From: Marinifilum breve
GTDB taxonomy: Bacteria > Bacteroidota > Bacteroidia > Bacteroidales > Marinifilaceae
Direction: 5' to 3'
Assembly (NCBI RefSeq): GCF_003202155.1
Contig: NZ_QFLI01000012.1
Location: 62,001-126,000 of the forward strand
Length of the DNA: 64,000 bases
Of this stretch, positions 16,564 to 24,091 are shown piece by piece; position 1 is the stretch's first letter; every line of letters starts with the position of its first letter. Position numbers and translations under genes: made by a program. Below the pieces are notes generated by a model. The model had not been told where the DNA came from and ran no database searches. It was given only the letters and a program-made list of their open reading frames with translations.

Positions 16564-17745
16564 ATGACCAATTTCAAAAATCAAATACAAAAATTTGCAC
16601 AATCAATCGAGAGCGAAATTATCGGTATCCGTGCTCATTTGCATCAAAATCCAGAATTATCATTCGAAGAATTTAAAACTTCAGAATACATCCAGGCAAA
16701 ACTTGATGAATATGGGATTCCATATACCAATGGATTCGTAAAAACAGGTATTGTCGGAAAAATTGAAGGGAAAAATCCATCGAAAAAAGTAATTGCATTG
16801 CGTTCTGATATGGATGCATTGCCCATTAATGAAAATCCTGAAAATAAATATTGCTCCCAAAATAATGGTGTAATGCATGCCTGTGGACACGATATGCACA
16901 TGGCAAGCTTGTTGGGTGCTGCAAAAATCTTACACCAATTTAAATCAGAATGGGAAGGTACAGTCCTATTGATTTTTCAACCTGGAGAAGAGTTATTGCC
17001 AGGCGGAGCCAGGTTAATGATGGAGGAAGGTGCTTTACAACCAGAACCTGAGTGGATTCTTGGAGCTCATGTTCTGCCAGATATGCCTACAGGAACCGTA
17101 GGATTCAGGTCAGGAATGTACATGGCTTCGGGAGATGAAATTTACCTAACAGTTAAAGGCAAAGGTGGACATGCTGCCATGCCTCATCTATGTACCGATA
17201 ATGTTTTAATTGCATCACACATTATTCTAGCTCTTCAGCAAATCGTAAGTCGTCATTGCGATGCCAGAATTCCAACTGTACTATCATTTGGAAAAATTGA
17301 AGCCAATGGAGCTACGAATATTATTCCTGGAGAAGTGAAAATTGCTGGTACATTCAGAACCATGAATGAAGAGTGGAGAGCTAAGGCCAAGCAATTAATT
17401 ACTGATATTGCACAATCTACAGCAAAAGGAATGGGAGCTGAATGTGAAGTTGATATCAAACACGGCTATCCATTTTTGGTAAATCACGAAAAATTTACCG
17501 ATCAGGCAAAAGCTGATGCCATTTCTCTAATTGGAGAAGATAGAGTTGTAAATATGGATATTAGAATGACGACTGAAGATTTTGGTTTTTATTCTCAAAA
17601 GTATCCTGTTACTTTTTATCGATTTGGAGTTAAGTCTGATAAGGAAGGATCATTGCATACCCCAAATTTTGAAGCGAACGAAAAAGCCTTAAAAACCTCT
17701 ATGAGCGTAATGGCCTGGATGGCAATATCCTATTTGAACAAATAG
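16564..17745 (+). CDS. M20-family amidohydrolase (N-acyl amino acid / hippurate hydrolase type)
   Basis: The 393 residues match M20D metallopeptidases. Visible are IRAHLHQNPELSFEE at the N-terminus, LRSDMDALPI, the metal-binding VMHACGHDMHMA (Cys and His ligands), FQPGEELLPGGA (Glu pair), a satellite dimerisation domain with KGKGGHAAMPH, and TTEDFGFYS plus LHTPNFEANE at the end. These cytosolic zinc/manganese enzymes remove acyl groups from amino acids or indole conjugates; the substrate cannot be read from sequence. It is a single gene with its own promoter. Confidence 0.9.
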   Translation: MTNFKNQIQKFAQSIESEIIGIRAHLHQNPELSFEEFKTSEYIQAKLDEYGIPYTNGFVKTGIVGKIEGKNPSKKVIALRSDMDALPINENPENKYCSQNNGVMHACGHDMHMASLLGAAKILHQFKSEWEGTVLLIFQPGEELLPGGARLMMEEGALQPEPEWILGAHVLPDMPTGTVGFRSGMYMASGDEIYLTVKGKGGHAAMPHLCTDNVLIASHIILALQQIVSRHCDARIPTVLSFGKIEANGATNIIPGEVKIAGTFRTMNEEWRAKAKQLITDIAQSTAKGMGAECEVDIKHGYPFLVNHEKFTDQAKADAISLIGEDRVVNMDIRMTTEDFGFYSQKYPVTFYRFGVKSDKEGSLHTPNFEANEKALKTSMSVMAWMAISYLNK

Positions 17746-17870
17746 CTTATTTTTCTGATTTAATTGTAAAAATAAAAGACCCAATCATCTTTAATACTGT
17801 AAATTAGATTTGATATTTTGTTATTGTTCATTATTTAATCTCTTTTAAAATAGCGTAAATACTGCAACAA

Positions 17871-17905
17871 TTGTTTTAGCTTTAAAAAATATGATATTAC
17901 ATTTG
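17871..17905 (+). promoter_or_regulatory. promoter of the ferredoxin gene
   Basis: TTG at 17871-17873 and TACATTTG at 17898-17905 (spacer 24 bp, slightly long) lie 30 bp before the ATG. The octamer matches TAnnTTTG. Confidence 0.5.
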
Positions 17906-17935
17906 CATTAGTATTAACACTAAAATTAAAATAAA

Positions 17936-18106
17936 ATGGCTTACGTAATTAACGACGACTGTATTTCATGCGGTTCTTGTGAAGGGGAATGTCCTGTTGA
18001 AGCTATCTCTATGGGTGATGAGCGCTATGTAATCGACGCAGATCTTTGTACTGATTGTGGTACTTGTGTTGACGCTTGTCCAGTAGAAGCTATTCACGCT
18101 GAATAA
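17936..18106 (+). CDS. 2[4Fe-4S] ferredoxin
   Basis: This 56-residue gene was read directly from the sequence. It has two classic clusters: Cys9-x2-Cys12-x2-Cys15-x3-Cys19-Pro and Cys38-x2-Cys41-x2-Cys44-x3-Cys48-Pro. The protein is acidic and ends in VEAIHAE. It is a soluble low-potential electron carrier of the clostridial type, used for example by pyruvate:ferredoxin oxidoreductase or hydrogenase in anaerobic metabolism. It is monocistronic with a consensus-like promoter and a strong terminator, which suggests high expression. It implies that the organism grows at least partly without oxygen. Confidence 0.95.
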   Translation: MAYVINDDCISCGSCEGECPVEAISMGDERYVIDADLCTDCGTCVDACPVEAIHAE

Positions 18107-18129
18107 TCGCAGAATAACCGATATTTAAA

Positions 18130-18158
18130 AGCCAGTGATCAGATCACTGGCTTTTTTA
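18130..18158. terminator. bidirectional intrinsic terminator
   Basis: AGCCAGTGAT (18130-18139) and ATCACTGGCT (18143-18152) form a 10-bp perfect stem. It has As on the left and six Ts on the right, and serves the ferredoxin gene (+) and the converging cyclo-ligase gene (-). Confidence 0.85.
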
Positions 18159-18164
18159 TTGCTA

Positions 18165-18713
18165 TTAATATACGATACAATTCATTTTTATATCATGCTC
18201 ATCGATTGGGACATGGTCCAAAACTTGAAAATCGAAACAAATTCCAACCTTGAATGCACTTAGCGATTGAAGAAGACGATCGTAATATGCTTTCCCCCTT
18301 CCCATTCTATTATTTTCTTTGTCGAAAGCAACACCAGGAATTAGAATCAAATCAATCTCATCTTCATCCATAAATACTGGCCCATCAGGTTCTGGAATTC
18401 CATAATTCTCCCCTTCTACCAAATGTTCAACTCCTTTAAACACTTTTAAATCCAGAGTTTGTCCTTTTACACAAGGCAAAATTACCTTCTTCTTGCTGGC
18501 CCATTTACAAACAAAATCATGCGAAAACACTTCATCACTCATCGACCAATAAAGCATCACTGTTTTCGCCTCCTTAAACTCAGGTAATTCCTCCAATTTC
18601 TCAAGAATAGGAGCCGACATTTCCTTACGCTGTTTTAAAGAGTAATCCTGCTTCATCAGTTTAATCTCTTTTCTGATTTTTCTTTTTTGATCGTCAATGT
18701 TTGTTGTGTTCAT
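18165..18713 (-). CDS. 5-formyltetrahydrofolate cyclo-ligase
   Basis: The 182 residues are the usual length. Family marks are the basic N-terminus KRKIRKEIKLMKQDYSL, VMLYWSMSDEV, the substrate region GIPEPDG, LILIPGVAFD, and the nucleotide-binding RMGRGKAYYDRLL. It converts 5-formyl-THF to 5,10-methenyl-THF with ATP in the cytosol. The gene lies 9 bp downstream of the nitrilase gene, so both are probably cotranscribed together with the gldB-like gene upstream. Confidence 0.93.
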   Translation of the reverse strand: MNTTNIDDQKRKIRKEIKLMKQDYSLKQRKEMSAPILEKLEELPEFKEAKTVMLYWSMSDEVFSHDFVCKWASKKKVILPCVKGQTLDLKVFKGVEHLVEGENYGIPEPDGPVFMDEDEIDLILIPGVAFDKENNRMGRGKAYYDRLLQSLSAFKVGICFDFQVLDHVPIDEHDIKMNCIVY

Positions 18714-18722
18714 GTATTTGTG

Positions 18723-19496
18723 TTATTCGTAAATGTCCGTTCTTCTGTCCTTAAATGCATCATTTAAGGGAGTAATCATTTTATCTTCTGCCTTTTTAGG
18801 ATCTATTTCAACCATAAGAATTTCTTCCGAAAGCCCTCCTCTTGCCAACACCTCTCCTTTAGTGCCTGTAATAATCGACTGTCCGGTAAAGGTAAGCTCT
18901 TTCTCTGTTCCTATTCTGTTTGCAGTAGCAATAAATACTCTATTTACCAATGAGTAAGATGGAATAACCGATTGCGCATATGGCAAAACCAAATTAGAAG
19001 GATGAAGAATCAACTCGGCTCCTAGCAATGCCAATTTCCTCCAGGCTTCAGGGAACATCCAATCAAAACATACCAGCATTCCCAATTTTATTCCTTTGTA
19101 ATCTATTACCAATAAATCTATATTTCCTGGCTCAAAAATATTTTTCTCATTCATGAAAAGGTGCAACTTTCTGTAAACAGATTTTACTCCAGTTTCATCA
19201 ATTAACACCGAGGAGTTGTATAACTTTTCACCCTCTATTTCAGAAAAACCTGTTGCCACAGAAAATTGATATTCCTTACAGGTATCTTTTAAAAATGTTA
19301 GAAAAACACTTTCATTAATTGTCTCGGATAAATTGAAAGCCTGTTCTTTTGAATCAAAATTATACCCCGTATTGGCCAACTCTGGCAAAACAACCAAGTC
19401 CGCTTCTTTAGCCTTTTTCAGTAGCGATTTTAACTTTTCAATTGTTTGAAGCAAATCCCCAAACTTAGGTTCGAATTGAATGATTGCAAGTTTCAT
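18723..19496 (-). CDS. carbon-nitrogen hydrolase (nitrilase superfamily)
   Basis: The 257 residues contain the nitrilase triad: Glu39 in VVLPELANTGYN, Lys in VYRKLHLF, and nucleophile Cys in MLVCFDWMFPEAWR. The substrate could be omega-amide, deaminated glutathione or another amide. The Phe-Asp after the Cys and the general length place it among cytosolic aliphatic amidase or Nit-like enzymes. It lies in a minus-strand run between the gldB-like gene (21 bp upstream) and the cyclo-ligase gene (9 bp downstream). Confidence 0.88.
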   Translation of the reverse strand: MKLAIIQFEPKFGDLLQTIEKLKSLLKKAKEADLVVLPELANTGYNFDSKEQAFNLSETINESVFLTFLKDTCKEYQFSVATGFSEIEGEKLYNSSVLIDETGVKSVYRKLHLFMNEKNIFEPGNIDLLVIDYKGIKLGMLVCFDWMFPEAWRKLALLGAELILHPSNLVLPYAQSVIPSYSLVNRVFIATANRIGTEKELTFTGQSIITGTKGEVLARGGLSEEILMVEIDPKKAEDKMITPLNDAFKDRRTDIYE

Positions 19497-19517
19497 ATCA
19501 AATAAGATAAATTCTTT

Positions 19518-20516
19518 TTATGGCTGATAAGATGAATTACGCAAAATCATTCCATAGTCGTTTTCCTTCATCAAATCGCTTAGAGTATATTCCTTGTTCT
19601 TCTCCATAAACTCTTTTACAATTTGCAAACCAACCCAAATTCCCGTTTTCGATGGAGATTCTTGTGGCATACCTGGCGTAAAAGGACCATCGTTAATATA
19701 CTTTATAATGGTACGATATTCTGTATTAAACAAATGCTTTTGCTCAATAATGTATCCCCAAATCAAATCTTCACTCTCCTTACACCAATCCAATTGTTCT
19801 TGAGTATATTTCATTGCATCTGCTTCCGATTTTTCCGGCATTAATTGCATCAGGAAATATCTGATTTTTCCTTGATAGATCATATTACTGATTAGATCAT
19901 CTGTCTTGGGTGTAAAAGGAAACTCGGTTAATCCATATGCGAGAATAACATCTTGCGAAACACGCTTGGGAATCATATTCTTCCTTGCATACATTGGAGT
20001 TGCCAACAAAGAATAAAACTCACAATCCTCCCCTAGGTATTTATCCAAACTGATTCCTATTAAATCTTCGGCTACCACCACCGACTGATTAAATCCTGAA
20101 ATTTGCGTGTAAACTTCAGGGACATTTCTATCTGGGAAATAGTATTTTAAATATTTAAATGCTTGCTCCAACTCCTTCTCATCTTTCGAAAGGTCCGGAA
20201 ATACTTCAGCCACTTTTTGCGCTACCTCATTCATGGTTGAATCTTCCAAAAATTTATTCAGGTAATCCATATAGTTGGGATCATCAGGATTACCCAAACC
20301 AATTACCTTGTAACTGAACAAGGGAAGAAAATCGGAGTATTCGTTTTTAAACTGAGCAAAATCTTGAGTTTCCTTTAATACAAATAAATCCTTATCGAAT
20401 CTTTTAATTTTAAGATCTACAGAAATATGTGATACGTTAGGTGTTTTTTTCGAATTACAAGAGAATAAAATTATCATACACATTAATAGTGTTGAAATTC
20501 TTTGTAGGTGCTGCAT
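19518..20516 (-). CDS. gldB: GldB-like gliding motility lipoprotein
   Basis: The start is placed at ATG 20516, which opens a lipoprotein signal peptide with lipobox LFSC (Cys20). The frame extends 25 codons further upstream, but those would bury the signal. The mature 310 residues show the GldB pattern: VDLKIKRFDKDLF near the start, FLPLFSYKVIGLG, YYFPDRNVPEVYTQISGFNQSVVV, DKYLGEDCEFYSLL, and KTGIWVGLQIVKEFM near the end. GldB is a periplasm-facing lipoprotein needed for gliding and linked with T9SS function in Flavobacterium. Its place next to nadE is also seen in flavobacteria (known association). Here the two genes are divergent. No gldC is present. Confidence 0.8.
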   Translation of the reverse strand: MQHLQRISTLLMCMIILFSCNSKKTPNVSHISVDLKIKRFDKDLFVLKETQDFAQFKNEYSDFLPLFSYKVIGLGNPDDPNYMDYLNKFLEDSTMNEVAQKVAEVFPDLSKDEKELEQAFKYLKYYFPDRNVPEVYTQISGFNQSVVVAEDLIGISLDKYLGEDCEFYSLLATPMYARKNMIPKRVSQDVILAYGLTEFPFTPKTDDLISNMIYQGKIRYFLMQLMPEKSEADAMKYTQEQLDWCKESEDLIWGYIIEQKHLFNTEYRTIIKYINDGPFTPGMPQESPSKTGIWVGLQIVKEFMEKNKEYTLSDLMKENDYGMILRNSSYQP

Positions 20517-20661
20517 ATATTTTATCAGTTTAAGGATTTTGTAAGCAATTTTACATTTATGAAACTCAAAAATAAACAAAGCATAATTCAAAGAAAAAGA
20601 TTTCTTCAGTTTTGAGGTGTGGATATCTTAATTTACAATGGAATCATTCCCTTTTTATAAC

Positions 20662-20669
20662 TAAATTTG
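20662..20669 (+). promoter_or_regulatory. candidate -7 promoter element of nadE
   Basis: TAAATTTG matches TAnnTTTG 52 bp before the nadE start. No clear TTG box lies at the usual distance. Confidence 0.4.
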
Positions 20670-20721
20670 CCATTGCCTCAATCGGGCATCAAAAAGTTTA
20701 TTCGAGACAATACATATAAGC

Positions 20722-22371
20722 ATGAAAATAGCATTAGCCCAATTAAACTACCATATCGGTAATTTCGAAAGCAATACCGAGAAAATTATCTCTGCAATCG
20801 AGAAATCAAAAAAAGAGAATGTTGATTTGGTAGTATTTTCGGAGTTGGCAATCTGCGGATATCCTCCAAAAGATTTATTAGAAAGAAAAGATTTTATTGA
20901 AAGAACACAGGATGCTTTGCAAAAAGTAGCTGAAGCTTGTACTGATATTGCGGCAGTAGTGGGTGGTCCTTCAATCAATCCAAATACCAAGGGCAAGAAT
21001 TTGTACAATTCGGCTTTCTTTATCTCAAACGGAAAAGTAGAAAGCATTCACAATAAAACCTTGTTGCCAAACTACGATATCTTCGATGAATACAGATATT
21101 TCGAGCCAAATACAGAATTCTCGTTGGTACAATACAAAGGCCAGAAAATCGCAATTACCGTATGCGAAGATTTGTGGGAAAAACAGCCAACCGATAACAA
21201 TTTTGCAAAATCGGAGCTTTACACCATTTCTCCTATGGAGGAACTGAACAAGCTGAATCCTGATTTTGTAGTAAACATTGCGGCTTCGCCATTTTCATAC
21301 AATCAAAAGGATTTAAGAACAAACATCCTAAAGTCGAACACAGAGCGATACAACTTACCTATTATCTATGTGAACCAAATTGGAGCTCACACCGAATTGA
21401 TTTTCGATGGAGATTCGATGGTTCTGAACTCGAAAGGTGATGTGGCTTGCAGACTTAAATATTTCGAAGAAGATTACCAGGTTGTGGATATGAATAAGAT
21501 CGAAGACAAAGCTCTTGAAAGTGCTGAAGTCGACTATATCGAAAAAATTCATGATGCTTTGGTGCTTGGCCTGAAAGATTACTTTGGTAAAATGGGCTTT
21601 AAACAAGCAACTTTGGGTCTTTCTGGTGGTATCGATTCTGCAGTAACTGTAGTACTTGCAGAAAGAGCATTGGGCAAAGAAAATGTTCGCGTTTTACTAA
21701 TGCCTTCTGAGTTTTCATCGGACCATTCGATTAAAGATGCGGTTGATTTGGCGGAAAATTTAGGTATTGAATACGAAATTGTAAATATTCAGGAAATTTT
21801 CTCAGAATTTCAGAAAGCACTAAAACCTAGCTTTGGCGACTTGCCATTTAATGTTGCCGAAGAGAACATACAAGCCAGAATCCGCGGTACTTTGGTAATG
21901 GGCTTATCCAATAAATTTGGCCACATATTATTAAATACATCAAATAAAAGTGAAGCAGCCGTTGGATACGGAACTCTTTATGGTGATATGAACGGAGGAT
22001 TATCTGTTTTGGGTGATGTGTACAAAACAGATGTGTTCAAAATGGCTTGGTTCATGAATAAAGACAAGGAAATTATTCCGGTAAATACAATTGTGAAACC
22101 ACCATCAGCAGAATTGCGTCCAGATCAGAAAGATTCTGATTCATTGCCAGATTACGATGTTTTGGACGGTATTTTGTACCGATATATAGAAAAAAATATG
22201 TCATCGAAAGAAATAATTGCAGATGGTTTTGAGAAACAAACAGTTGAAAAAGCAATCCGTTTGGTAAACATGAATGAGTACAAGCGTTTTCAAACGCCAC
22301 CTATATTGCGCGTTTCATCTAAGGCTTTCGGCTTTGGTCGTAAAATTCCATTGGTAGCAAAGCACAGTTAA
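20722..22371 (+). CDS. nadE: glutamine-dependent NAD+ synthetase
   Basis: The 549 residues have two domains. The N-terminal nitrilase-type glutaminase has Glu41 in VVFSELAICGYPP, Lys in NKTLLPNYDIFDEYRYF (about 112) and Cys in ITVCEDLWE (about 148). The C-terminal ATP-pyrophosphatase/NAD synthetase domain starts near residue 270, with the P-loop LGLSGGIDSAV. Then come ENIQARIRGTLVM, NTSNKSEAAVGYGTLYGDM (substrate binding) and KPPSAELRPDQKDSDSLPDY. It makes NAD+ from nicotinate adenine dinucleotide, ATP and glutamine, with ammonia tunnelled between domains. It is a single gene, divergent from the gldB-like lipoprotein. Confidence 0.95.
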   Translation: MKIALAQLNYHIGNFESNTEKIISAIEKSKKENVDLVVFSELAICGYPPKDLLERKDFIERTQDALQKVAEACTDIAAVVGGPSINPNTKGKNLYNSAFFISNGKVESIHNKTLLPNYDIFDEYRYFEPNTEFSLVQYKGQKIAITVCEDLWEKQPTDNNFAKSELYTISPMEELNKLNPDFVVNIAASPFSYNQKDLRTNILKSNTERYNLPIIYVNQIGAHTELIFDGDSMVLNSKGDVACRLKYFEEDYQVVDMNKIEDKALESAEVDYIEKIHDALVLGLKDYFGKMGFKQATLGLSGGIDSAVTVVLAERALGKENVRVLLMPSEFSSDHSIKDAVDLAENLGIEYEIVNIQEIFSEFQKALKPSFGDLPFNVAEENIQARIRGTLVMGLSNKFGHILLNTSNKSEAAVGYGTLYGDMNGGLSVLGDVYKTDVFKMAWFMNKDKEIIPVNTIVKPPSAELRPDQKDSDSLPDYDVLDGILYRYIEKNMSSKEIIADGFEKQTVEKAIRLVNMNEYKRFQTPPILRVSSKAFGFGRKIPLVAKHS

Positions 22372-22526
22372 ATGGGTAGAAACACCTATAAAAACGTATG
22401 CTGTCGAACATCGTCTAAATAACGATATTTTTCTCTATTCGTTTTCCCATTTAAATTCATTTATATACATTTGAACTGTTTTAAAACATGCAAGTATATA
22501 TTTTATAACCATATCCGATTATTGTA

Positions 22527-23243
22527 ATGATTGAGAATGAAAGAAAGTCAAGAGAGACGATTTGTGGAGAAGTAATTAATAACCCTAACTCTGTATTCAA
22601 TGTTCTTGCTCCGTCCGAGAAAGAAGAACTAAAGTCCAATATGACTTGCTCTTTTTTCAAGAAAGGCGAATACATTTACAAAGAAGGTGAAAGACCTATT
22701 GGGTTGATTTGTTTATCGGAAGGGAAAGTTAAAATTTTTAAAGAAGGAGTTGGCGGACGTGAACAAATCGTTCGTATGGCTAAGCCAATTGGTTTTATTG
22801 GATACCGTGCTTTATTTGCCGAAGAGAACAACATTGCATCGGCAGTTGCTATCGAAGATTCAATTACCTGTACAGTTAGCTACGACTTAATTCTTAAACT
22901 ACTTCGTTCGAATGCTGAATTGGCATTGAGTATTATTCGTTCGTTGTCAACCGAGCTTGGATTCTCGAACAACAGAACCATTACTCTTACCCAAAAACAC
23001 ATTCGCGGTAGATTGGCTGAATCGTTATTGTTCCTTCGTGATACATACGGATTTGAAGAAGACGAAGCAACCATTAAGGTTTACTTATCGAGAGAAGATA
23101 TTGCAAACCTATCGAACATGACAACTTCGAATGCAATTCGTACATTATCGACATTTGCCAGCGAAGGCGTTATTGCTATTGACGGAAGAAAAATTAAAAT
23201 ACTAGACAAGGTGCGTCTTGATAGAATCAGTAAATTAGGTTAA
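22527..23243 (+). CDS. Crp/Fnr-family transcriptional regulator
   Basis: The 238 residues comprise a cyclic-nucleotide-binding-like jelly roll (KKGEYIYKEGERPIGLICLSEGKVKIF ... REQIVRMAKPIGFIGYRALF), a dimerisation helix (LILKLLRSNAELALSIIRSLSTEL) and a winged helix with recognition pattern LSREDIANLSNMTTSNAIRTL. The phosphate-binding Arg-Ser of true CRP is not obvious, and the four Cys are scattered rather than in the N-terminal FNR cluster arrangement. The effector is therefore unknown; haem, redox or no ligand are possible. The gene is single and followed by a terminator. Targets are not evident. Confidence 0.88.
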   Translation: MIENERKSRETICGEVINNPNSVFNVLAPSEKEELKSNMTCSFFKKGEYIYKEGERPIGLICLSEGKVKIFKEGVGGREQIVRMAKPIGFIGYRALFAEENNIASAVAIEDSITCTVSYDLILKLLRSNAELALSIIRSLSTELGFSNNRTITLTQKHIRGRLAESLLFLRDTYGFEEDEATIKVYLSREDIANLSNMTTSNAIRTLSTFASEGVIAIDGRKIKILDKVRLDRISKLG

Positions 23244-23263
23244 CTTTTAAAAACAATATTGAG

Positions 23264-23292
23264 GAGGCGTTGGAAACAGCGCCTCTTTTTTT
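23264..23292 (+). terminator. intrinsic terminator of the Crp/Fnr gene
   Basis: GAGGCG (23264-23269) pairs with CGCCTC (23280-23285), followed by a run of seven Ts. It starts 21 bp after the stop. Confidence 0.8.
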
Positions 23293-23399
23293 GTGGAAAA
23301 GTTTTTTAGCCTCACCATTTATAGATATCCCACCTAGTTTTATTCCTAATTATTCATATAATATATCGCTCCGACTACATTTTAACATTCCTTACCAAC

Positions 23400-23665
23400 T
23401 GGTTATTCACATGAGGTAACTGTTTATGATTTTCCGGTGAAAGGTTATGCCATTCCGCTATCTGTTTGTAATATTCCGATGATCGGTTGTGCACTTCCGC
23501 TAGTCGGTTGAAATTTTCCACCGAAAGGTTACAATTTTCCATTGCTCGGTTGAAGTATTCCACTGCTCGGTTGTAATCTTCCACCACTCGGTTGAAGCTT
23601 TCCGCCACTCGGTTGAAGCATTCCGCCGCTCGGTTGCAATCTTCCGCTGCTCGGTTGAAGCTTTC
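23400..23665 (-). repeat. 21-bp minisatellite (about 12 units) inside a doubtful 113-codon frame
   Basis: Read on the minus strand, a 21-bp unit of the form GAA-nnn-TnC-AAC-CGA-Gnn-GnG repeats about 12 times without gaps and degenerates toward 23400. The open frame 23375-23716 (GTG start) translates it as a seven-residue repeat E-x-(F/Y/C)-N-R-(A/V)-(A/V), for example ESFNRAA, EDCNRAA, ECFNRVA. There is no signal peptide and no good start site. Differences between units fall as often at first and second as at third codon positions. I therefore favour a DNA-level repeat over a real gene, but a coiled-coil-like small protein cannot be excluded. Confidence 0.6.
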
Positions 23666-23910
23666 CGTTGTAGCTACATAATAAAATATAAAATCACAAG
23701 CACATATACATACCACTAAATTTCAACATCTTATCAATAGATTACTTTTAGAAACATTTCTTCTTTAAGCGATCAACGGAAATGAATAACTGGTTGACAA
23801 AGAAAGTCAAGCAGAAAGGGATATTATCTAAGGCAATAGCAGAAATTAATTGATTTGCATGGTAAATTATCAATTAATGACGATGATATTGCAGCTGTGT
23901 TAGGGATAGA

Positions 23911-23970
23911 AGCGGAAAGCCCGCAGCGAAGCGAGGACTTGCAGTGGATAGCCCGACCCGAAGGGGAACA
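23911..23970. repeat. GC-rich REP-like palindromic element
   Basis: A short GC-rich island (AGCGGAAAGCCCGCAGCGAA and onward, to about CCCGAAGGGGA) stands out in AT-rich intergenic DNA. Its wording resembles the dispersed 'gcggaaagcccg ... ggacttgcagtggatagc' repeats I recall from Bacteroidota genomes. Copy number cannot be checked within this window. Confidence 0.4.
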
Positions 23971-24010
23971 CCATTAAAATAAATGGTAACACCCTCAAAT
24001 AAGTTGATTT

Positions 24011-24087
24011 TGATATTCTCACTCCAAGTGAGATTATCAATGGGATGGTATTTTATTACTGATAATCCCACTTGAGTGGGAATATCA
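24011..24087. repeat. long imperfect inverted repeat downstream of murF-alr
   Basis: The arm 24011-24039 pairs with 24060-24087 over about 28 bp with a few mismatches and one bulge, around a 20-nt loop. Each arm also contains its own small palindrome (CACTCCAAGTG; CCCACTTGAGTGGG), so a cruciform with side stems is possible. It begins 4 bp past the murF-alr stop but lacks a U-run, so it is not a standard terminator. It could stabilise the 3' end of the message. Confidence 0.65.
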
Positions 24088-24091
24088 GGAG

